The position numbers and the translations under genes were made by a program. Of a DNA stretch of 64,000 bases, positions 45,511 to 55,352 are shown piece after piece (the first letter of the stretch is position 1; every line of letters begins with the position of its first letter). The notes under the pieces are model-generated. The model was not told the origin of the DNA. It saw only the letters and a list, made by a program, of their open reading frames with translations, and did no database searches. Source of the stretch: Myxococcus virescens (lineage in GTDB: Bacteria > Myxococcota > Myxococcia > Myxococcales > Myxococcaceae); assembly GCF_900101905.1 (NCBI RefSeq), contig NZ_FNAJ01000001.1, positions 620,001 to 684,000 on the forward strand, given 5' to 3'.

Positions 45511-45582
45511 CTCCATTTCATGACTGCAATGGAGTTTCAGATGTGAAAAAGACGAGCAAATCCAGCCACTTACCTTTTTCAC
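45511..45582. promoter_or_regulatory. inverted repeats, candidate enhancer sites for the activator
   Basis: Two inverted repeats lie 75-160 bases upstream of the sigma-54 promoter: CTCCATT/AATGGAG (within 45511-45534, 10-base loop) and the nine-base perfect GTGAAAAAG/CTTTTTCAC (45543-45551 and 45574-45582, 22-base gap). The region is AT-rich against the genome background. The distance is usual for NtrC-type upstream activating sequences. Binding is inferred. Confidence 0.5.
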
Positions 45583-45660
45583 CTATGAACCCGTCCATTT
45601 CGGATCTGAATCCATGGCTGCGGGAAAGTTACATGGGTGAGTCTTCCTCCTACTCCAGGG

Positions 45661-47109
45661 CTATTCCCGGGCCAGCTCACTGGGAGGTCGGAGGTTGAGC
45701 CGCTTCATCTTCCGCCAGAGCGTGGTGGAGGAGACGCCGAGCTCATCCGCGACGCGCGCCAGGTCCACGCCGTGCCGCTCCAGGGCCTGGGTGATGGCGT
45801 GGCGCTCCGCCTCTTCCACCACCTGGGCCAGCGTGGGCCCGGCGCTGGCGTTGCGCCCGAGCGCCCCGCCCTGCCCGTCCAGGAAGGCGACGCTAGGGGT
45901 GCCATGGGCCGGCGTCATGCGGCCCTGCCGCACGGGGAAGTCCTCGGGCAGCAGCTCATCGCCCTCCGCGAGCGCGGCGGCCTGCTCCACCAGGTTCTCC
46001 AGCTCGCGCACGTTGCCGGGGAAGCCGTAGCTCATCAGGTGAGACACCGCGGCGGCGGAAAGGCGCTTGGGATTGGGGCTGCGGGCATTGGCCCGCTCCA
46101 GGAAGTGCTCCGCCAGCGCAGGCACGTCCTCCAGGCGCTCGCGAAGGGGCGGGACGCGGAGGGCCACCACGTTGAGGCGGTAGTAGAGGTCCTGCCGGAA
46201 GCGCTTGTCGCGCACCTCCAGCTCGATGTCCCGGTTGGTGGCGGCGACGATGCGCACGTCCACGCGCAGCGCGGTGGACTCACCGACGCGGCGGACCTCG
46301 CCCTCTTGCAGCGCGCGCAGCAGCTTGGACTGGAAGGTGGGGCTGGTCTCCGTCACCTCGTCGATGAAGAGCGTGCCGCCGTCCGCCTCCTCGAAGAGGC
46401 CCCGGCGGGACTTCACCGCGCCGGTGAAGGCGCCCTTGGCGTGGCCGAACAGCTCGCTCTCCAGCAGGGATTCGCTGATGGCCGCGCAGTTGACGGGAAC
46501 GAAGGAGCGGGCCTTTCGGCGGCTGTGCGCATGGAGCGCGCGAGCCACCAGCTCCTTGCCCGTGCCGCTCTCGCCCTGGATGAGGACGGTGGCGTCGCTC
46601 TGCGCCACGCGCATCAGCCGCGTGGTGAGCTCGCGCATGGCGGCGCTGCGCCCCACCAGGGCGGACAGGCCGTGGCGCTGGTTGAAGTCCGTGGTGAGGT
46701 TGTCCACGTCGCGCAGCAGGCGCGCGCGCTCCAGGGCGCGCTCCACGCGGTAGCGCAGCTCGCTCTCCTTGAAGGGCTTGGTGACATAGTCGTAGGCCCC
46801 CAGGCGCATGGCCTCCACGGCGCTCTCGATGGAGCCGAAGGCCGTCATCATGATGACCTGGAGCCGGGGTGCCACCTCCAGCGCGCGCCGCAGGAGCGTG
46901 AGCCCGTCCATGGGCTCCATCTTCAGGTCCGTCAGCAGCAGGTCGATGCTGCCGCTGGCGAGCTGGGCCAGGGCTTCCTCGCCGGTGGCGGCCTCGAAGA
47001 CGGTGTAGTTCTCCGCCCGGAGCAACAGGGCGGTGGTGGCGCGCATGTTGCGCTGGTCGTCCACGACGAGGAGCCGTCCTCGGGTCGGCGGAGTGTTCGC
47101 GTCGGTCAT
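45661..47109 (-). CDS. pxrR: NtrC-family sigma-54 response regulator (PxrR)
   Basis: The 482-residue protein has a receiver domain (VVDDQRNM, phosphoacceptor D61 in LLTDLKMEPMDG, TKPF), the AAA+ domain with Walker A GESGTGKE (179-186), the sigma-54 contact loop GAFTGA (226-231), and a Fis-type HTH at the C-terminus (DLARVADELGVSSTTLWRKMKRL). All key residues are present, so it should activate sigma-54 promoters when phosphorylated. It overlaps the kinase gene by four bases and its 3' end faces the pxr promoter 220 bp away. This matches the described pxrK-pxrR-pxr order in M. xanthus, so it is the likely direct activator of pxr. Confidence 0.85.
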   Translation of the reverse strand: MTDANTPPTRGRLLVVDDQRNMRATTALLLRAENYTVFEAATGEEALAQLASGSIDLLLTDLKMEPMDGLTLLRRALEVAPRLQVIMMTAFGSIESAVEAMRLGAYDYVTKPFKESELRYRVERALERARLLRDVDNLTTDFNQRHGLSALVGRSAAMRELTTRLMRVAQSDATVLIQGESGTGKELVARALHAHSRRKARSFVPVNCAAISESLLESELFGHAKGAFTGAVKSRRGLFEEADGGTLFIDEVTETSPTFQSKLLRALQEGEVRRVGESTALRVDVRIVAATNRDIELEVRDKRFRQDLYYRLNVVALRVPPLRERLEDVPALAEHFLERANARSPNPKRLSAAAVSHLMSYGFPGNVRELENLVEQAAALAEGDELLPEDFPVRQGRMTPAHGTPSVAFLDGQGGALGRNASAGPTLAQVVEEAERHAITQALERHGVDLARVADELGVSSTTLWRKMKRLNLRPPSELARE

Positions 47110-49598
47110 GGGAAGGACGGAGGCTGCGAGAACGGCAGCCGGAAGGTGAAGGTGGTACCGCGCCCCGGAATACTGTCCACGGCGATTTCGCCCCGGTGCT
47201 CCTCGAGGATGCGCCTGACGACGGCCAGGCCCAGGCCGGTGCCCTGGGCCTTGGTGGTGAAGAACGGCTCGAAGACGCGGTGGAGCAGCTCGGCGGGGAT
47301 GCCCGGGCCCTGGTCCACCACGTCGATGCGCAGCTGCTCGCGCCCCGCGTGGGCTTCACGGCGCGCGCGCACCTGCACGAGTCCACCCTGCGGCATGGAC
47401 TGGATGGCGTTGACCGCCACGTTGACCAGCGCCTGTCGGATGAGGCGGCGGTCCATGGGCACCGGCGGCAGGCCGGGCTCCACGTCGGATTGGATGCGGA
47501 TGGAGCGGTCCGCGCCGCCGCCCTGCATCCGCGCGGCCTCCAGCGAATCCTGGAGCACGCGGCCCAGGTCCTCCTGCTGGAGCACCGGGTCCCTGGGACG
47601 CGTGTAGTCCAGCAGGTCACCGACGATGCGGTTGAGCCGGTCGCTCTCCTCCCCCAGGATGTCGAGCAACATGGCCGCGTCCCCGCCCGGCACCAACAGC
47701 CGGCGCAGCGAGGCCACCGCGTTGAAGATGACGCCCAGCGGGTTGCGCACCTCGTGGGCGACAATCGCGGACAGCTCGCCCAGCGCGGCCAGCCGCTCGC
47801 GCTTCACCATCTCCGCGCGCGTGGCGGCCAGCTCCGCGTAGCTGGCCCACAGTGACTCGTACAAGCGCGCGTTGGCGATGGACAACGCCAGCTGGCCACA
47901 CGTGGCCTCCGCCAGCTCGATGAGCTCCGGGCCGAAGGCGCGCGGGCCCCGCGTGTCGTCCACCACCACCACGCCGATGAGCTCCTCGCGCGAGGTGAGC
48001 GGCAGCGCCAGCAGCGCCTTCTCGTCGAAACGGTGCGCGAGCTCCGGGTTGAAGCCTCCGTCCGCGGCGGTCACGTCCTCCACCGCGATGGGCCTGCGCT
48101 CACGCGCCACGCGCGCCGCCAGGCCGTCTCCATGGAGGGGCAGCACCACCGTGCGGAAGTAGTCGCGGTGCGCGATGGAGGCCGCGGCGCCACGCAGCAG
48201 CCGGGCGCTCTCGTCGTACAGCAGGATGTAGCAGTTGGACACGTCCAGCAGGCGGACGAGGAAGTCGGCGGCCACGTCCAGGATGCTCGACGTCTCCAGC
48301 ACGCCGGATGTGGTGCGCGCCAGGTCCAGCAGGAGGCGCGTCTCGGCCAGTTGGCGCGAGGACTCGGCCCTCAGCCGGCGCTGCTCCAGCAGCGTCACCA
48401 GCAACTCCGACAGCGTGCCCAGCAGGCGCAGGTCCCGCTCGTCGAAGGGCTTCCCCGGCGCGCGCAGCACCTGGAGCCTCCCGCACACCCCGCCGCCGCG
48501 AATCAGACACACCGCCGCGCCCGCCCCCAACCGCCCTCCGGACTGCGCCACCAGCGGGGCCTCGTCCGCGGACGAGGACAGCGCGCCCTCCGCGCCACAC
48601 GACAGCACGCCCGTGAGCCGGCGCGCGTCCGCCGCGTCCTGAAAGCCCACGTGTGAGGACAGCATCAGCGTGGCTTCGGGAGGCGTCGAGAGGTGCAGGG
48701 CCGCGGCGTCCGCCTGGAGCAGTGAAGCGACGCGCTCCAGGAAGTCCTCCTGCGTGGGCGGAGACGGCTGCGCGACGAAGCGCGCCATCTGCGCGACCGC
48801 CTCCATCTCCCAGCGGCTGCGCGCGCTCTCCGCCTGCACGCGCGCGTCCGCCAGCGCGGCGCCCACCACCTTGGCGAAGAGCATCAACACCGAGCCATGG
48901 TGCGGCGCCACCCAGTGGCCCTCCACCCACAGCACCTCGGCCTGGGGGCCGCCCACGGGCAGGTAGACGTGGGTGGGCGCGGCCTGGTCCGAGCCACCAA
49001 AGACGGGGCGCCCGTCCGCGAGCGACTCCAGCCCCAGGCGCGCATCCTCCGGCAGGGGCTCCCCATCCCGAGCCAGCAGGCCCTCGCCGTCCCAGCGCAA
49101 CAGCCGGGCCCGGAAGCCCGCGGCCTCCAGGCCCTTCAGGGCGACGCGGCGGACGGCGTTCTCCGAGTGCGCGGACACCAGCCCCGCGGAGGTCTCCACC
49201 AGCCGCTCGGCCACCGACATCTCCGGCGGCCGGTTCTCCATGGGCACGCAGTTGAGCAGCAGGCCCCCGCCCCCGCGCTCCAACACGAAGCGGGACGCGG
49301 TGACGGCCACCTCGCGCGCCACGCCACCCGCGCAGGGGACCTGGAAGAGCTGGGAGCCCTCATGGAGCGGCGCACCGGCCTCCACCCGCCAGTAGCGCTC
49401 GACCACGCGGCTGCGGTCCTCCGGCTGGATGAAGTCCATGACGGAGCGGCCCTCCACCTGGGCGCGTTGCAGGCCGAGCAACGCGACATAGGCGTCATTG
49501 GCCACGAGCACCCGTCCCTCCACCACCGCCAGCATGGGGTTGCGGAAGGTGTCGACGAGGACGCGAAGCCCTGCCTCGCTGTAGCGCTTGGTACTCAT
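47106..49598 (-). CDS. pxrK: multi-sensor histidine kinase (PxrK)
   Basis: The start is ATG 49598, which overlaps the selB stop codon; the longer frame upstream lies within selB. The 830-residue protein has a PAS domain (about 10-120, VLVANDAYVALLGL), then three GAF-like regions to about residue 590 (ending with LLALPLTSREELIGVVVVDD). A HisKA helix follows with the phosphoacceptor in AIVAHEVRNPLG, and an ATPase domain with NVAVNAIQS, DQGPGIP and GTGLGLAV. No membrane helix is seen, so it senses a cytoplasmic signal. It overlaps pxrR by four bases and is its probable cognate kinase. Confidence 0.83.
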   Translation of the reverse strand: MSTKRYSEAGLRVLVDTFRNPMLAVVEGRVLVANDAYVALLGLQRAQVEGRSVMDFIQPEDRSRVVERYWRVEAGAPLHEGSQLFQVPCAGGVAREVAVTASRFVLERGGGGLLLNCVPMENRPPEMSVAERLVETSAGLVSAHSENAVRRVALKGLEAAGFRARLLRWDGEGLLARDGEPLPEDARLGLESLADGRPVFGGSDQAAPTHVYLPVGGPQAEVLWVEGHWVAPHHGSVLMLFAKVVGAALADARVQAESARSRWEMEAVAQMARFVAQPSPPTQEDFLERVASLLQADAAALHLSTPPEATLMLSSHVGFQDAADARRLTGVLSCGAEGALSSSADEAPLVAQSGGRLGAGAAVCLIRGGGVCGRLQVLRAPGKPFDERDLRLLGTLSELLVTLLEQRRLRAESSRQLAETRLLLDLARTTSGVLETSSILDVAADFLVRLLDVSNCYILLYDESARLLRGAAASIAHRDYFRTVVLPLHGDGLAARVARERRPIAVEDVTAADGGFNPELAHRFDEKALLALPLTSREELIGVVVVDDTRGPRAFGPELIELAEATCGQLALSIANARLYESLWASYAELAATRAEMVKRERLAALGELSAIVAHEVRNPLGVIFNAVASLRRLLVPGGDAAMLLDILGEESDRLNRIVGDLLDYTRPRDPVLQQEDLGRVLQDSLEAARMQGGGADRSIRIQSDVEPGLPPVPMDRRLIRQALVNVAVNAIQSMPQGGLVQVRARREAHAGREQLRIDVVDQGPGIPAELLHRVFEPFFTTKAQGTGLGLAVVRRILEEHRGEIAVDSIPGRGTTFTFRLPFSQPPSFP

Positions 49599-51511
49599 CC
49601 GCGACGCAGCACCCGCTTCTCTCCTACCCGGAGCGTGACCTTCTCCCGGTCGAAGTATTCGGACAGGGGGATGACGAACTTGCGGCTTTGCCCCACCATC
49701 TCCTTGAAATCCTGGGTGGTAATCTCCTTCTTCTCGCGCAGGTGGGCAACCAGGCGCTCGCGCAGTGACGCCAGCGCCCCGGCCGCGAACCACAAGCCCT
49801 CCGAGACGCGCACCGCCGCGCCCTCCACCACCATGACGCCCAACAGCTCACGCAGCCGGGAGGCGGGAAGCTGGAGCTTCTGCTCCAGTTCGGGGAGCGA
49901 GGGAGGCGCCAGGGCCGCGGCGGACAGCTCCGCCGCCAGCCGCGCCCGAGCGGCGGTGTCCCCCAGGCTCAGCGTGCGACCGCGCCCCTTGAGGCGTACC
50001 ACGTCCCGCTCCAGTTCCACCCGTCCTCCTTCCACCAGGGACTGCAACACCCGCTGGAACGCCCGCGCGTCCAGCGCCGAGGACAATCGCTGCCGCAGCT
50101 CCTCGCGGGACAGGCCTTCGCGAAGGGGTTCGCGCTCATGGAAGGTGGCCAGCAGCGCCAGGGCGCGGCCCTGCAACGCCAGGAAGACCTCGCCGGAGAG
50201 GTACAGCCGCCGCTCCCGGTCGATGAGGAGCGCGCCGCCCCGCGCCCCCAGCAACTCCAGCGCGCGCGTGAGGACCCGGGGCCCCAGCGCCGAGCGGCCG
50301 AACAGCTCCGGCTGCGTCAGCCCGCGATAGCCCGCCTGCCGTAGCAGCCAGGCCGCCTGCCCCGCCGGGTCCGCCTCCAGCAGGGGCGCCACCGCCTTTG
50401 CGCCGCCTTTGCGCCGCTTCGGCGGGGAGATGGACAGGATGCGGCCTCCCGCCACCGTGGCGCCTCGGCCCGGAAGGGCTCGCGCGCCGCGCAGGATGAA
50501 GCGCTGGCCCACCAACGCCCCCACGGAGGCGCCCAGCCGCAGCTGCGCCAGCGTCGTCTCGCCCGGCTCCAGCCGCTCCACATCCAACAGCGCCACCGTG
50601 GCCTCCACCTGCGCGGTGCCCAGGTGCAGCAGCAGCTTCGAGCGACGAGGCAACGGCGACGGGGCCGCGGGCAGCAACGTCAACTCGACGTCGAGCATGC
50701 GCGTCTCCGGCAGCTCGCCCGCGCGCACCAGCACCATCCCCCGGCGCAACGCCTCCGGCTCCACGCCGGCGAGGTTCACCGCCGCGCGCTGTCCCGCCTC
50801 CACGACGGACACGGCGTCGCCATGCCGCTGCACCCCGCGCACGCGCAGCGGACCGGGCAACCCAGGCAGGAGCGACACCGCGTCATCCACCGCCAGCGCT
50901 CCCGACAGCAGCGTGCCCGTCACCACCGTGCCAAAGCCCTTGATGGTGAACACGCGGTCGACTGGCAAGAAGGCGGGGCCCTCCGAAGGCCGCTCGGGCA
51001 GCGCCGCCGCGGCCCGGGTGAGCGCGGCGCGCAGCGCGTCCACTCCCGCACCCGTTCTGGCGGAGCAGGCCACCACGGGCGCCGACTCGAGGAAGGTCCC
51101 CACGGTGAGCGCGGACAGGTCGGCCTCCACCAGCGCGCGCCACTCCGGGCCCAGCTCCGCCAGCGTGTCCGACTTGGTGAGGGCGATGACGCCGGCCCTC
51201 ACGCCCAGCAGCCGGCAGATGTCCAGGTGCTCGCGCGTCTGGGGCATCACGCCCTCGTCCGCGGCCACCACCAGCACCACCAGGTCCACGCCGCCGGAGC
51301 CAGCGGCCATGGCCTTCACGAAGCGCTCGTGACCCGGAACGTCCACCACGCCGGCCACGGCGCCGTCATCCAGCGTCAGGTGGGCGAAGCCCAGCTCCAG
51401 GGTGATGCCGCGGCGCTTCTCTTCCTTCAGCCGGTCGGTGTCGATGCCGGTGAGCACCTTCACCAGGGACGTCTTGCCATGGTCGATGTGGCCCGCCGTC
51501 CCGACAATCAT
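49595..51511 (-). CDS. selB: selenocysteine-specific elongation factor SelB
   Basis: The start is ATG 51511. The 638-residue protein opens with [43 protein letters not shown], the GTPase P-loop and switch region of SelB, and [14 protein letters not shown] and ALTKSD of the G domain. Two beta-barrel domains follow, and then a C-terminal part of about 250 residues with winged-helix repeats that bind the SECIS element ([16 protein letters not shown]). It carries Sec-tRNA to UGA codons. No selA, selC or selenoprotein gene is visible in the window. It is followed directly by pxrK. Confidence 0.92.
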   Translation of the reverse strand: MIVGTAGHIDHGKTSLVKVLTGIDTDRLKEEKRRGITLELGFAHLTLDDGAVAGVVDVPGHERFVKAMAAGSGGVDLVVLVVAADEGVMPQTREHLDICRLLGVRAGVIALTKSDTLAELGPEWRALVEADLSALTVGTFLESAPVVACSARTGAGVDALRAALTRAAAALPERPSEGPAFLPVDRVFTIKGFGTVVTGTLLSGALAVDDAVSLLPGLPGPLRVRGVQRHGDAVSVVEAGQRAAVNLAGVEPEALRRGMVLVRAGELPETRMLDVELTLLPAAPSPLPRRSKLLLHLGTAQVEATVALLDVERLEPGETTLAQLRLGASVGALVGQRFILRGARALPGRGATVAGGRILSISPPKRRKGGAKAVAPLLEADPAGQAAWLLRQAGYRGLTQPELFGRSALGPRVLTRALELLGARGGALLIDRERRLYLSGEVFLALQGRALALLATFHEREPLREGLSREELRQRLSSALDARAFQRVLQSLVEGGRVELERDVVRLKGRGRTLSLGDTAARARLAAELSAAALAPPSLPELEQKLQLPASRLRELLGVMVVEGAAVRVSEGLWFAAGALASLRERLVAHLREKKEITTQDFKEMVGQSRKFVIPLSEYFDREKVTLRVGEKRVLRRG

Positions 51512-51530
51512 GGCGTCACCGCGCCAAGGC

Positions 51531-52247
51531 TCATGCGCCAGCCTTGTCCGGGTCCTCGTCGAAGCGCGCGTCGCCGGTGGACGGCTCGTAGTCCCAGGGG
51601 AAGACCATGAGCGAGGCGGTGGAGAGCGCCGAGTAGTCCGGCGAGAAGCCACCGGGCTTCGTCACGAGGCACGCGGTGGCCACCTTCTTCGCGCCCGCCT
51701 CGCGCGCCAGGGCGGTGGCCAGCTCCAACGTGTCACCGCTGGAGGCCACGTCATCCACAATCAACACGCGGCGGCCCTTCAGCTCCGCGGGCATCTCCCC
51801 GGCGAGCTGCGGCGTCTTCGACGTGCGAGGCGCGGCGCTGCCCCGGTCCCTGCTCCGGCGGCTGATGCGCACGGGGAAGAACGGGCAGCCGAGCGCCCCC
51901 GCCAGCGCGCCACCCACGAAGACGCCGCCGTGGGCCACACCGACCACCACCTGGGGTTCGAAGGTCTCCTTGATGGAACCCGCGAGCTGTTGGACTGCGC
52001 GGTCGAACTCCTTCCAGGACAGCTCCTTCACGCCGCTGGACGCGGACCGGCCTCGGGACTGGTCCTTCCCCGTCGGCTGGCGCGGGGCCTCCACCTGCGG
52101 CGCCAACACGACGTCCGCGGGAATGGAGACGAGCTTCTCCGCCTGGACCGCAGGGGACTTCTTCGTAGAGGCCTTCTCGGTGGACTTGCTCTGCCGCTTG
52201 GTCGCCACGGCGCTGAACTCCGGCTGGGGTGTGTGCGGCCCCGTCAT
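51531..52247 (-). CDS. phosphoribosyltransferase domain protein
   Basis: The start is ATG 52247. Residues 1-75 form a basic/low-complexity extension ([18 protein letters not shown]). The phosphoribosyltransferase core follows: [12 protein letters not shown], the PRPP loop [17 protein letters not shown], and [23 protein letters not shown]. The type is the xanthine/hypoxanthine-like group without a diagnostic specificity loop, so the base is unknown. It ends 19 bases before selB on the same strand and may be co-transcribed with selB and pxrK. Confidence 0.78.
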   Translation of the reverse strand: MTGPHTPQPEFSAVATKRQSKSTEKASTKKSPAVQAEKLVSIPADVVLAPQVEAPRQPTGKDQSRGRSASSGVKELSWKEFDRAVQQLAGSIKETFEPQVVVGVAHGGVFVGGALAGALGCPFFPVRISRRSRDRGSAAPRTSKTPQLAGEMPAELKGRRVLIVDDVASSGDTLELATALAREAGAKKVATACLVTKPGGFSPDYSALSTASLMVFPWDYEPSTGDARFDEDPDKAGA

Positions 52248-52336
52248 ACTCCGAGGGCCGCACGGTGGCCACATCCGGCCACACCCCAGACGTCGCCTTT
52301 GTATCGCGGCAAGACACGCACTGCGTGCGTGAGCGC

Positions 52337-53368
52337 TCAGCCGGCCAGCCGCTCCTCGACCATCCGGTCCGCCACCTGCTCGGGGCGCAGGCCGGATTCC
52401 TTCGCGCGGGTCAGCACCGTGTCGATGGTGTCGAAGATGAGGGAGGCGCGGGCGTACGCCTTGTCCCGGTCATACCCCGCCCACTCCTGGGCCACATTGA
52501 TGAGGCCGCCGGCATTGGCCGCGTAGTCGGGCACGTAGAGGATGCCGCGCCGGGCCAACTGCTCGCCGTGACGCGACGTGAGCAGCTGGTTGTTGGCCGC
52601 GCCGCACACCGCCTTCACGTTCAGCAGCGACAGGGTGGTGTCGTTGATGGCGCCACCCAGCGCACAGGGGGCGTAGATGTCCGCCTCCATCCGATGCAGT
52701 GCGTCGGCGTCCACCGCCGTGACGCCGTACTGCGTCACCGCGTGCTGAACGCTGGCGGGGTTGATGTCGCTCACCCACACCTTGGCGCCGCGCTGGTGCA
52801 GCTCCTTCACCAGGTACATGCCCACGTGGCCCACGCCCAGCACGGTGACGCGCAGGCCCTTCAGGTCCGGGCTGCCGAAGACGTGCTTCGCCGTGGCTTC
52901 CATGGCGCGCGCCACGCCATACGCCGTCACCGGCGACGGGTCTCCGCTGCGCTCCTTCAGTCCAACGACATACTTCGTGTGGCGGCGCACGTGCTCCATG
53001 TCGTCGGGGCTGGTGCCGCTGTCCTCGGTGGTGATGTAGCGCCCGCCCAGGGACTCCACCGCGCGGCCGAAGGACTCGAAAATCTTCTCACGGTCAAAGC
53101 TGCCGCGCGGCAGCATGATGACCGCCTTGCCGCCGCCGTGGGGCACCCCCGCGAGCGCGGCCTTGTATGTCATTCCGCGCGCCAGCCGGAGCGCGTCCGC
53201 GACGGCTTCCTCCTCGCTGGCATAGGTGGACAGCGCGCGAGTGCCGCCCAACCCCGGACCGAGCCGCGTGTTGTGCATGCCCACAATGGCACGCAGGCCC
53301 GACTTCGAATCACTCAACAGGTGGACGGCTTCGTAGCCGCCCTCAAGCAACTGCGTGAAGTAGCTCAT
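52337..53368 (-). CDS. leucine/valine-type amino acid dehydrogenase
   Basis: The start is ATG 53368 ([11 protein letters not shown]). The 343-residue protein has the Glu/Leu/Phe/Val dehydrogenase features: [11 protein letters not shown], the catalytic Lys in [24 protein letters not shown], and the NAD-binding [17 protein letters not shown]. It oxidatively deaminates branched amino acids. In Myxococcus, leucine breakdown supplies isovaleryl-CoA for branched fatty acids and natural products, so a link to those is plausible. Specificity for leucine over phenylalanine is not certain. Confidence 0.85.
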   Translation of the reverse strand: MSYFTQLLEGGYEAVHLLSDSKSGLRAIVGMHNTRLGPGLGGTRALSTYASEEEAVADALRLARGMTYKAALAGVPHGGGKAVIMLPRGSFDREKIFESFGRAVESLGGRYITTEDSGTSPDDMEHVRRHTKYVVGLKERSGDPSPVTAYGVARAMEATAKHVFGSPDLKGLRVTVLGVGHVGMYLVKELHQRGAKVWVSDINPASVQHAVTQYGVTAVDADALHRMEADIYAPCALGGAINDTTLSLLNVKAVCGAANNQLLTSRHGEQLARRGILYVPDYAANAGGLINVAQEWAGYDRDKAYARASLIFDTIDTVLTRAKESGLRPEQVADRMVEERLAG

Positions 53369-53402
53369 GGCGCGCGGCAAGTACCGTCGCGCCTCGTGCA
53401 AG

Positions 53403-54287
53403 TCAAATGGCGCCGCGCTCCAACATGCCGCGGATTTCGTCTCCAGGAATGACATAGCGCGTCGTGCAGAACTGGCACGTCGCCTCCGCCTGCCCTTCCT
53501 TCTCCAGAAGGTCCGTCAATTCCTCACGTCCCATGGCCAGGAGCGCGCGCAGCACGCGGTCCTTGCTGCACGAACAACCGAAGCGCAGCGGGTAACGCGA
53601 CATGACCTCGAAGTCGGGCTCCGGCAGCAGCGCGCGCAGCACGGCCGCTGCCCCCGCCTCGCCGTGCGCCTGGAGCGAGGGCACGAAGTCACGGCGCAGC
53701 CGCTCCCCCAGCGCCGCGAAGGCCTCCATGTCCGCGCTGGGCAGCGGCTGGACGAGCAGGCCGGCAACGCGGCCCAGCGGCTCCGCGGCCCCGCCTTCCG
53801 GCAGCTGCGCCAGCAGCACATGTGACGGGAGCTGATCCGACTGACGGAAGTAGCGCTCCAGGTCGGCCGCCAGGTCGAAGGCCTCCAGCTCCACCGCGGA
53901 GCGGTAGTACTCGCCGCCGCCCAAATCCCGCAGCACGGACAGGAAGCCCTTGTTCCCCAGCACGGGGCGCCAATGGTACTGCCCGTCGTTCCCGGAGTAC
54001 TCCACGTAGGTGTTCTTCACGTACCCGCGGACGAGCCCGGACGTGTCCCCATCCACGAAGAGGCCGCGCAGGGGGCCGTCACACTCCACCTGGATGTTGA
54101 TGCGGGCGTCGCCCTTCTGCAGGGCCCCCATCAGGGCGGCGGCGGTGAGGGCCTGCGACAGGAGCACGGCGGCGGCGGGCGCGGTGCCATGGGTGGCACG
54201 CGCCAGGCGCGACAGCTCCGTCGTGGTGGCGAGCACCACGCGCAGGTCCGTGTTCTTCAACATTCCACTGACAAGCTCGTCGGACAT
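53403..54287 (-). CDS. hslO: redox-regulated chaperone Hsp33
   Basis: The start is ATG 54287 (MSDELVSGMLKN). The 294-residue protein has the Hsp33 core and the C-terminal zinc switch: CSCSK followed later by CQFC, four conserved cysteines. Oxidation releases zinc and activates the holdase in the cytoplasm. It is adjacent to the divergent sdhC-like gene, with a 262-bp gap that includes a short palindrome. Confidence 0.93.
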   Translation of the reverse strand: MSDELVSGMLKNTDLRVVLATTTELSRLARATHGTAPAAAVLLSQALTAAALMGALQKGDARINIQVECDGPLRGLFVDGDTSGLVRGYVKNTYVEYSGNDGQYHWRPVLGNKGFLSVLRDLGGGEYYRSAVELEAFDLAADLERYFRQSDQLPSHVLLAQLPEGGAAEPLGRVAGLLVQPLPSADMEAFAALGERLRRDFVPSLQAHGEAGAAAVLRALLPEPDFEVMSRYPLRFGCSCSKDRVLRALLAMGREELTDLLEKEGQAEATCQFCTTRYVIPGDEIRGMLERGAI

Positions 54288-54388
54288 ATCGATGGCAACT
54301 AGCGTGCCCGAGCCCGCATTGCCCGCCAACGACAGAAGGCGGAGGCCCCTGCGCCCGGCAGGGGGGCAGCAGTGGGGACCGGGGTGAC

Positions 54389-54408
54389 GCATAAGGTCAG
54401 CCTTATGC
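54389..54408. promoter_or_regulatory. perfect 8-bp palindrome between hslO and sdhC
   Basis: GCATAAGG and CCTTATGC face each other across TCAG. The AT content stands out from the region. A candidate -10 (TATAAA, 54472-54477) for the sdhC-like gene lies 64 bases downstream, so the palindrome could be an operator for that gene or for hslO. Function is inferred only. Confidence 0.35.
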
Positions 54409-54549
54409 CTCCGTGTGGGTGTGCTGGCATGCCGGGGTGAGGAAGAAATCCAGCCCCGGCGCTGGACCGGCTATAAACCGCCGTCCGACTGTCACTTGCC
54501 TTCGACCGTGGACGCGGCAAGACGCCCACGCGCCGCCGCTGGAGATTCG

Positions 54550-55230
54550 ATGAGCACCCAAGCCGCTGCCGCAGTAGAGACGAAGACACCGCTCCTCAAG
54601 TCCCGCCTGGGCTCGTTCCTCGCGGTGGTTCCCCTGTCCATCTGGGTCATCAACCACCTGTGGGACAACCTCTCCGCCTTCAACGGCGCGGACGCCTGGC
54701 AGAAGTCGGTGACGACGTACGCCAACCCGTTCTCCCAGGTCTTCACCTTCCTCATCGTCCTGCTGCCGCTGCTGATGCACACCGGCTGGGGCCTGGTGCG
54801 CCTGTTCAGCTTCCGGCCGAACAACGCCCGCTACAACAACTACGGCAACCTCAAGTACATCCTCCAGCGCATCACCGCGGTGGGCGTGCTGGCCTTCCTG
54901 GGCGCCCACATCTGGCTGGCGTTCCTCTACCCGCGGCTGGTGCTGGGTCACCCGGAGGCGTTCGATGACATCGCCCGGGAGATGCACCACCACGCGCCCA
55001 CCCTGGTCGTCTACCTGCTGGGCACCCTGGGCACCTCCTACCACCTGGCCAACGGCCTCCAGGGCTTCGCCATGGGCTGGGGTCTGCTCTCCAGCGAGCG
55101 CTCCATGCGCAAGTTCGAGCCGGTGGTCATCATCCTCTTCCTGGTCCTGACGGCGATGAGCTGGGCGGTCATCTACGCGCTCTACACCGCGGGCGCCGCC
55201 TTCAGCCCCGTGGGTGCCACCCCTCCGTGA
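54550..55230 (+). CDS. sdhC: succinate dehydrogenase cytochrome b subunit
   Basis: The start is ATG 54550; the frame upstream to 54415 has no family similarity. The 226-residue membrane protein has five helices and the pattern of the Bacillus-type cytochrome b558 subunit, with conserved histidines in ILQRITAVGVLAFLGAHIWLA, REMHHHAPTLVVYLL and GTSYHLANGLQGF that could bind two haems. It would reduce menaquinone. The flavoprotein and iron-sulfur subunit genes are not beside it (ssb reads the other way next door), so it is separated from its partners or at least they are not in this window. Confidence 0.82.
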   Translation: MSTQAAAAVETKTPLLKSRLGSFLAVVPLSIWVINHLWDNLSAFNGADAWQKSVTTYANPFSQVFTFLIVLLPLLMHTGWGLVRLFSFRPNNARYNNYGNLKYILQRITAVGVLAFLGAHIWLAFLYPRLVLGHPEAFDDIAREMHHHAPTLVVYLLGTLGTSYHLANGLQGFAMGWGLLSSERSMRKFEPVVIILFLVLTAMSWAVIYALYTAGAAFSPVGATPP

Positions 55231-55282
55231 CGCGGCCCGGGCCCGGCGCTCCCGGGCCTGGACGTCCAGGCGCACGAAGCAC

Positions 55283-55325
55283 ACCGGCCGCCCCCGAGAC
55301 TTCCGGGGAGCGGCCGGTTTCATTT
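55283..55325 (+). terminator. terminator after sdhC
   Basis: ACCGGCCGC plus CCC pairs with GGGG plus GCGGCCGGT with a one-base bulge over the loop, followed by TTTCATTT. It lies 53 bp after the sdhC-like stop, ahead of the convergent ssb gene. Confidence 0.7.
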
Positions 55326-55352
55326 CCAGGGCGCCGCTGGCGTCAGCCGGGC

